Assembly (NCBI GenBank): GCA_900548955.1
Contig: URMQ01000054.1
Span: 1-10,082 of the forward strand
DNA: 10,082 nucleotides
Source: an uncultured Eggerthella sp.
GTDB taxonomy: Bacteria > Actinomycetota > Coriobacteriia > Coriobacteriales > Eggerthellaceae
Direction of reading: 5' to 3'
Shown here: in pieces, positions 5,950 through 10,082 of the stretch
How positions within the stretch are numbered: position 1 is the first letter of the stretch
Layout: the number at the start of each line of letters is the position of its first letter
Notes under the pieces: model-generated
What the model saw: only the letters and a program-made list of their open reading frames with translations
The model's database searches: none
What the model was told of the DNA's origin: nothing
Made by a program: the position numbers and the translations under genes

Positions 5950-7893
5950 TTAGCTCTTCTTGAAAGTGTTGTTGCCGAATAAACCTTCGGTAATGCGACC
6001 GACTTCTTTTCCGTTTTCGTCGGTGACAATTTTGTCGCCAAAGATGCCATCGCGCACTTCGTATTTTTGTCCACCATATTCAACTTTGGTATTTCCGAAT
6101 ACGCCTTGACGGGTTGATCCTACTTTTGAACCCCATCCATCATAAATGGTGGAGCCGCCCCAGCTATTATTCTGCTGGTGATATGCTTTGCCGCCGACAT
6201 ATGTTGTTGAAAAGGAATTTCCCCATGAGTTACCAGAGTAGCTCGAACCGCCACTGCCGCCAGAAGAGCCGCCAAATGATCCGCCTGAGTAACCTCCGCT
6301 ATAAGCGCCAGAGTAGCCACCGTTGTAGCTGGTGTTTGGAAGAATGAATTCGTTGTCGATGAATCGATAAGCGGCATATAACAATACTGCAATAATAACC
6401 AGGTAGAGTGCCGATTCCACTATCAACTGCGTTACAAGCGTCCAGACAGTAGCTTCATTCACGCCTTCAGCGACGTTCTGAGTAATCAAACCGATAATGT
6501 TGTTGTTAAGTTGAGCCATTACTAGTGCATAGCCAACGCACAGCAAGCAGATTGCGTATCCTACGCGTCTAGCTGTTTTCATGAAGCTGTGAATGGACTT
6601 GTGGGTCTTATTTGTGCCTTCATACCAGCGCAATTCACATGCATTAATAATCACAAGCACTACGAATAAGATGAGTGCAAAAAGAGGCAACGCACTAGTC
6701 GAAAGTATCACGCCAATAATTTGGAAGATGTTTGCAAAGAATCCGTTTAATGCAGGATTTAGTAAGGACATTAAGATAGAACAGCATCCCAAGACAAGTG
6801 AAATCCAGCCTGTAATTCTTCCAATTCTTATAAGGGAACCTTGAAGGTAGACGCCAACATTTGGTACTTCTGTACCTGGAACTTTTTCACCATTAACGAT
6901 GCACTCGAATTGTGGCTCCTCTTCGCCATCCCTTTTTCGCTCTTCGATATCCTGGATTTCTTCGGCAGTATTAAGAACAGACCAGTCTAAGAATTTACGC
7001 CACGCAATGCGGATGATGCCAGCAGTAAGCACAAATACCCACATTCCTGCGGCGCTCAGCTGACCAATTGCTGTCATGAATTCACTAAACCATGGAACAG
7101 TAAAGATGATATATGAGATTTTTTCTGGGCTGAAAAGACCGCTGGTTGCTAATACCAACGTGATGGGGGAGTGCATGAGCAATGCGACAAGAATGCCTAC
7201 CGCTCCTAGGGCGTTAGCGAGTGCAACTAGCACACGAATAATTTCATCAAGCCACCAGACAAGACCGACCTGTTCTTCTAGCGCTTCAACAGGAGTCAAG
7301 TTTTCTTTCTGAATGCGCTTGCCAAAAGCTTCACGTTCGCTTGCGCACCAATTCTTATAGCCATTGCTACAGGCACGCGCTATTACCATAAAGAGAATAG
7401 CAAGTGGCATGCCTGATCTCCACGTAATATCCCAGCTCAAACCTAAGATCAAGGTAATGGGGTTTGAGATATCGGCGGTATCGGTTAGGGAAAGAAGCTC
7501 CAAGAATATGGTGAAGAGGTAGAATAGGATGAGTGCAGATATGCCTTTGCCAAGCGTGATAAATGCACGGGGGTAAGGTGTGGGGTTATTCTGCTTGTTG
7601 GCGTTTTTCCACTTGGCGAAATACCAGTGAGCTACCCACCAAATGGCGAAAACTATCGCAAATGCAATCCAGCCTTGTAAAACAGTAGAATCTGATTGTG
7701 CGGGAGCGGTGGTTATTATAAGCAGACAAATAGCAATGAATACGCCAGGAATAGCAAGGCGAATAAGGGTCGCCTTGAAGCACTCACTTCCATGTAGTTT
7801 TGGTAAGGAGTAATTCTCTGGGATGTTTTTGATTCCGTTTAGAACAATAGAAGGAATCTCTTTTGAGTTTTTATCGTTGTTACCAGAAAGCAT
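5950..7893 (-). CDS. Polytopic membrane protein with Gly/Ser/Tyr-rich linker and G-[VIL]-F-G repeat tail
   Basis: I do not recognise the family of this 647-residue protein. After a polar N-terminus of about 40 residues, hydrophobic segments occur near 43-62, 74-92, 112-134, 145-172, 218-250, 258-298, 358-378, 386-420, 443-462 and 483-509, some long enough for two helices, so about ten or more spans. A charged loop at about 300-355 is cytoplasmic or extracellular depending on topology. Residues 524-558 form a low-complexity Gly/Ser/Tyr linker with repeated YSGGYSGG-type units. The last ~85 residues are hydrophilic, with GVFG (597-600), GIFG (616-619) and GLFG (637-640) spaced 19-21 apart, suggesting a small beta-repeat domain. 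The start is well set: AAGGAG (7899-7904 on the minus strand) lies five bases before the ATG. It is divergent from the XRE regulator and convergent with the 27-residue gene. Transport, sensing and envelope roles are all possible. Confidence 0.85.
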   Translation of the reverse strand: MLSGNNDKNSKEIPSIVLNGIKNIPENYSLPKLHGSECFKATLIRLAIPGVFIAICLLIITTAPAQSDSTVLQGWIAFAIVFAIWWVAHWYFAKWKNANKQNNPTPYPRAFITLGKGISALILFYLFTIFLELLSLTDTADISNPITLILGLSWDITWRSGMPLAILFMVIARACSNGYKNWCASEREAFGKRIQKENLTPVEALEEQVGLVWWLDEIIRVLVALANALGAVGILVALLMHSPITLVLATSGLFSPEKISYIIFTVPWFSEFMTAIGQLSAAGMWVFVLTAGIIRIAWRKFLDWSVLNTAEEIQDIEERKRDGEEEPQFECIVNGEKVPGTEVPNVGVYLQGSLIRIGRITGWISLVLGCCSILMSLLNPALNGFFANIFQIIGVILSTSALPLFALILFVVLVIINACELRWYEGTNKTHKSIHSFMKTARRVGYAICLLCVGYALVMAQLNNNIIGLITQNVAEGVNEATVWTLVTQLIVESALYLVIIAVLLYAAYRFIDNEFILPNTSYNGGYSGAYSGGYSGGSFGGSSGGSGGSSYSGNSWGNSFSTTYVGGKAYHQQNNSWGGSTIYDGWGSKVGSTRQGVFGNTKVEYGGQKYEVRDGIFGDKIVTDENGKEVGRITEGLFGNNTFKKS

Positions 7894-7938
7894 GAGCTCT
7901 CCTTACTGGCTACCTTAATAGTTATGGTTCGTGACAAA

Positions 7939-7970
7939 ATTATATTGTGTAAATACCATTGGTTATTATA
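7939..7970 (-). promoter_or_regulatory. Candidate promoter elements for the polytopic membrane protein gene
   Basis: On the minus strand two exact TATAAT hexamers occur, at 7944-7939 and 7970-7965, in a very AT-rich block 46-77 bases before the ATG. Neither has a good -35 at the standard distance, so only the -10 assignment is offered. On the plus strand GTGACA (7931-7936) and TACCAT (7954-7959), 17 bases apart, form a weak candidate promoter towards the XRE gene. Confidence 0.35.
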
Positions 7971-8023
7971 TAGAGAGGGATTCAAGAAAGGAATCTCTGA
8001 TTGAGAACACTTCAAAACACCAG

Positions 8024-8084
8024 GTCAAATCATTGTCAAAGACTTTTGACAAGCACAAAATCCCCGAAAAGCTTTCATGTCAAA
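8024..8084. promoter_or_regulatory. Phased GTCAAA boxes with dyad TTGTCAAA-gact-TTTGACAA, candidate operator
   Basis: GTCAAA occurs in the same orientation at 8024-8029, 8035-8040 and 8079-8084, and inverted at 8045-8050. The second and the inverted copy form a perfect 8-bp dyad (8033-8040 and 8045-8052) with a 4-bp spacer. The direct copies lie 11 and 44 bases apart, so they fall on one face of the helix. Location between a helix-turn-helix gene and a divergent gene fits an autoregulatory operator. Which protein binds is inference. Confidence 0.45.
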
Positions 8085-8142
8085 ACTATTAGGTGGTAGA
8101 GTAATCCGCGATCTGAGACATTTCCTACCAGAAAGGGATTGC

Positions 8143-8739
8143 ATGGAACTGGCAACGCATATCAAAGAGCATCGCGCTCGTTTAGGTATGTCGCAGGAAG
8201 AATTGGCGGAGGCAATTTTCGTTTCGCGTCAAACTATTTCAAACTGGGAAACTGATCGTACCTATCCTGATGTGCAAAGCCTGTTGCTTTTAAGCAATCT
8301 CTTCGACGTAAGTGTTGACTCGCTTATTAAAGGAGATGTGGAAGAAATGAAACAGGTATTAAGTGCAGAAGCAAAGCGAATGAATAAGCTTGGTCTAGTA
8401 ATGTTGATTTTTGGGACAGTCCTGCTTGCATGGGTCGTGATGTCCTGTCTTATGGATTTAAGCTTGCCAGCAATCGTAATTCCAGCTGTTGTGTTATTTG
8501 TTCCTGTTGCAATAAGCGCAGGTATGGCTGAAAAGATTAAACACGACAAGCAGCTATTTACGTATCGTGCCTATGATGCGTTTATACAAGGCGAAGATCC
8601 TGATGTATTGAACGAAAAGAACCAGCGTGCTGGAAAGTATTGGTGGGGTAAGCTCGTAGCGAAAACCCTGATAGCTGCAGCTATAGGTGCTTGCTGTGGC
8701 TGGGGTGCTTTTAGCATTTTAGGCAGGCTGATTGGATAG
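8143..8739 (+). CDS. Membrane-anchored XRE-family transcriptional regulator
   Basis: Residues 5-60 form an HTH_3 (Cro/C1-type) domain: THIKEHRARLGMSQEELAEA, then the recognition helix region VSRQTISNWE (27-36) and the closing helix around PDVQSLLLLSNLFDVS. The remainder of the 198 residues has three hydrophobic segments at about 82-103, 108-127 and 172-194, with a charged loop at about 129-170. The protein is therefore a DNA-binding domain tethered to the cytoplasmic membrane, where it could sense an envelope or membrane-protein signal. I chose ATG 8143 because AAAGGGA (8132-8138) precedes it and the HTH normally starts this close to the N-terminus; ATG 8077 would add 22 residues that match nothing and starts inside a GTCAAA box. 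It is divergent from the polytopic membrane protein gene, its most likely target and possible sensing partner, and is followed by the DUF6440 gene on the same strand after 122 bases. Confidence 0.85.
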   Translation: MELATHIKEHRARLGMSQEELAEAIFVSRQTISNWETDRTYPDVQSLLLLSNLFDVSVDSLIKGDVEEMKQVLSAEAKRMNKLGLVMLIFGTVLLAWVVMSCLMDLSLPAIVIPAVVLFVPVAISAGMAEKIKHDKQLFTYRAYDAFIQGEDPDVLNEKNQRAGKYWWGKLVAKTLIAAAIGACCGWGAFSILGRLIG

Positions 8740-8792
8740 TTGCATTAAGAATTTATTAGCCGTTCATTTGCATAGTAGTGTATTCAAGGTAA

Positions 8793-8812
8793 TTACAAAC
8801 AAAGCTTTGTAA
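8793..8812 (+). promoter_or_regulatory. Palindrome upstream of the DUF6440 gene
   Basis: TTACAAA (8793-8799) and TTTGTAA (8806-8812) flank a 6-base centre, and ACAAAGCTTTGT (8799-8810) is itself a perfect 12-bp palindrome. It lies about 50 bases before the ATG with no T-run after it, so an operator is more likely than a terminator. Its sequence differs from the GTCAAA boxes upstream of the XRE gene. Confidence 0.3.
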
Positions 8813-8861
8813 CAACGAATATAGGTTTAGAAAAGACTCTCAGAACAGAGGAGGACCAATC

Positions 8862-9080
8862 ATGACTAAAGAGCGATTTGTCGAAGTGTATTCTCAAGGT
8901 GTTACGAACGTGCGTAAGATCATTGTGGATGCTGAAACAGGAGTTAATTACTTCTTGGCATCTTCAAATATGACCAGCGGTTGCGGCATAACGGTTTTAG
9001 TAGACGCGGAAGGCAAACCACTGGTAACTCCGCTTTCTAAAAATGATGAAGTTGCCATGGGGCAGTTGTTGAACAGGTAA
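8862..9080 (+). CDS. DUF6440 family small protein
   Basis: The 72-residue product fits the DUF6440 pattern as I recall it: a starting RF.EVYSQG strand, the core KIIVDAETGVNYFLASS, and the end VLVDAEGKPLVTPL. It has no signal peptide and no membrane segment, and alternating hydrophobic residues suggest a small beta-rich cytoplasmic protein. No function is established for the family, to my knowledge. A strong ribosome binding site AGAGGAGGA (8848-8856) precedes the ATG and confirms the start. It follows the XRE gene on the same strand after 122 bases that contain a palindrome, and faces the HipA-like gene; a hairpin after the stop codon ends the transcript. The length is normal for the family. 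Confidence 0.75.
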   Translation: MTKERFVEVYSQGVTNVRKIIVDAETGVNYFLASSNMTSGCGITVLVDAEGKPLVTPLSKNDEVAMGQLLNR

Positions 9081-9086
9081 GGATAG

Positions 9087-9116
9087 TGCTCGGACCCGCC
9101 GAGCGTTATTGCTTTT
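9087..9116 (+). terminator. Hairpin terminator after the DUF6440 gene
   Basis: GCTCGG (9088-9093) pairs with CCGAGC (9099-9104) around acccg, starting seven bases after the stop codon. A T-rich stretch follows (gttattgctttt), in which the longest T-run is four. It lies in the 73-base gap between two convergent genes and could also slow transcription from the right. Confidence 0.6.
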
Positions 9117-9153
9117 CAAGTAGCTTGATAGAACTGCTTGCTTTTACACGTCA

Positions 9154-10082
9154 TTATCCAAGAATAGCTTCAGCTCGAGTGATGACTCCTTTTAGGAGTG
9201 GACCAACTAGTTTGCTTACCTGAGGAAAACCAGCTTCAGTAATCGCTTCCGCTTCTTCGCGTATTGCTGAAGGAATAGCCTCTGCTAAATTTTGCAGATT
9301 CCGAAGAGCCAATTTGGACGGAATCGCACATTTACGCATGGTTTCTTGGAATAGAGAACGTGAAACGTGGTCGATACGTCTATCTCCGCCGAATGATACT
9401 CCCATTTCTAGGTAGATATTTGGGTAAGCAACGGTGCTAATAACATCGTAGAGAGGGGCTATTTCGCGATCATTCCAATCTTGATTATAGAGAAGGGCAA
9501 AATTTTTCAGATGGTTATCGCAGTTGCCGATCAAATAGTCAAACAACACGTATTCAATGAGAAGACTAGATTCACCAAAGGCATTTTGGCAGTATTGCCG
9601 TGTTGTAGACGAGATTAAAGGAAGGTAAAACCCATCTGTCGGCTCGTATTTCAAAGGATTTGATGTCGCCTGGCTGAAATCTTCTTGATGGATTCGTATA
9701 GGCGCTGGCATGCCGTCGACTTCTTTAGAACTCTCTGAAATAATGCGATCGAATCTTCGTACTGCTAAAAGTGGATCTCCCTCTTTAACGCTGATTAGTG
9801 AACATTCAGCTGCAGGAAAGTCGCATCGGCGTGCGATTCCAAGGCAAAGTGCTTCATTTATAGTTTCGAGGGGAAATTGTTTTGAGTTCGCAGCTTTTAA
9901 GATGTGAGTGGAAGGTGCACCGCCAAAAGGATAAAACCACTCGTTCTTTTCTTCATCTAAATACAGCCCAATTTTTGCCATAGCACCCGTCAAAGAAAGA
10001 CGCGTTTTGTTCATTGTTTGCACGGCGGTTTCGAAAGGTTTTAGAGCAAATTCATTAAGGAAGTTGGTTTCAATTGGCTTGT
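9154..10082 (-). CDS. HipA-like serine/threonine kinase, 5' end beyond the window
   Basis: The frame is open to the right edge, so about 310 C-terminal residues are present; a GTG at 10023 is inside the gene and should not be taken as the start. HipA-family kinases phosphorylate cytoplasmic targets (glutamyl- or tryptophanyl-tRNA synthetase in known cases) and are toxins held in check by a partner. Visible features in order: the flexible glycine-loop region SLTGAMAKIGL (first Ser codon ending at 9996), PSTHILK, RRFDR, the catalytic segment GNCDNHLKNFALL (Asp codon 9517-9519), and the metal-binding LYDVIST (Asp codon 9445-9447). All key kinase residues are present, so the protein looks active. 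In the glycine loop a Met stands where the family usually has Gln (GAQxK). The partner gene, hipB or a HipS-like subunit, would lie to the right and cannot be seen. Full-length HipA and the shorter HipT both remain possible. Confidence 0.85.
   Translation of the reverse strand, partial: KPIETNFLNEFALKPFETAVQTMNKTRLSLTGAMAKIGLYLDEEKNEWFYPFGGAPSTHILKAANSKQFPLETINEALCLGIARRCDFPAAECSLISVKEGDPLLAVRRFDRIISESSKEVDGMPAPIRIHQEDFSQATSNPLKYEPTDGFYLPLISSTTRQYCQNAFGESSLLIEYVLFDYLIGNCDNHLKNFALLYNQDWNDREIAPLYDVISTVAYPNIYLEMGVSFGGDRRIDHVSRSLFQETMRKCAIPSKLALRNLQNLAEAIPSAIREEAEAITEAGFPQVSKLVGPLLKGVITRAEAILG

Noticed and set aside
5939..5954. GCTAA/TTAGC hairpin at the end of the membrane protein gene
   Set aside because: The stem is only 5 bp, overlaps the stop codon and has no T-run on the minus strand, so a terminator is not supported.
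6120..6392. Alanine-rich minus-strand reading frame inside the membrane protein gene
   Set aside because: It is a frame shadow of the Gly/Ser/Tyr-rich linker codons; the main frame has the ribosome binding site and the transmembrane pattern.
8077..8142. N-terminal extension of the XRE regulator from ATG 8077
   Set aside because: No good ribosome binding site precedes it, the 22 extra residues match nothing, and ATG 8143 has a clear ribosome binding site right before the HTH.

Overview
The window is about 10 kb of bacterial chromosome with GC content in the mid-40s percent (judged by eye). The lipobox lipoprotein, the class A penicillin-binding protein with a Thr/Glu/Gly-rich tail, the long two-part U32/DUF3656 protein, the KMSKS-type tyrosyl-tRNA synthetase and the DUF6440 protein together suggest a lower-GC member of class Coriobacteriia (Actinomycetota). 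A Bacillota host is not excluded. This assignment is inference from gene content; no rRNA is present.

Left part (1-5567, all on +): the C-terminal transpeptidase fragment of a penicillin-binding protein, a small lipoprotein, a U32 family protein of 859 aa, and tyrS. These are housekeeping genes for the envelope, rRNA modification (probable) and translation. The first ~60 bases do not belong to the penicillin-binding protein gene. They are GC-rich, put a stop in its frame, and read as a different protein on the minus strand, so the left edge looks like a rearrangement or assembly junction.

Middle (5551-5949): this stretch is rich in structure. A perfect 14-bp stem carries the tyrS stop codon in its loop. 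A separate 99-nt near-continuous hairpin with 14-bp perfect ends follows, flanked by a 6-bp direct repeat. Then comes a 27-codon gene with a good ribosome binding site, encoding a single-span membrane peptide.

Right part (5950-10082): a 647-aa polytopic membrane protein on - has a Gly/Ser/Tyr-rich linker and a C-terminal tail of G-[VIL]-F-G repeats. It is divergent from a membrane-anchored XRE-family regulator on +. The shared intergenic region holds phased GTCAAA boxes and a dyad, which suggests the regulator controls one or both genes. A DUF6440 protein on + follows, convergent with a HipA-like kinase on - that runs off the right edge, so its partner gene cannot be seen. No tRNA, rRNA, CRISPR array, transposase or phage gene was found.
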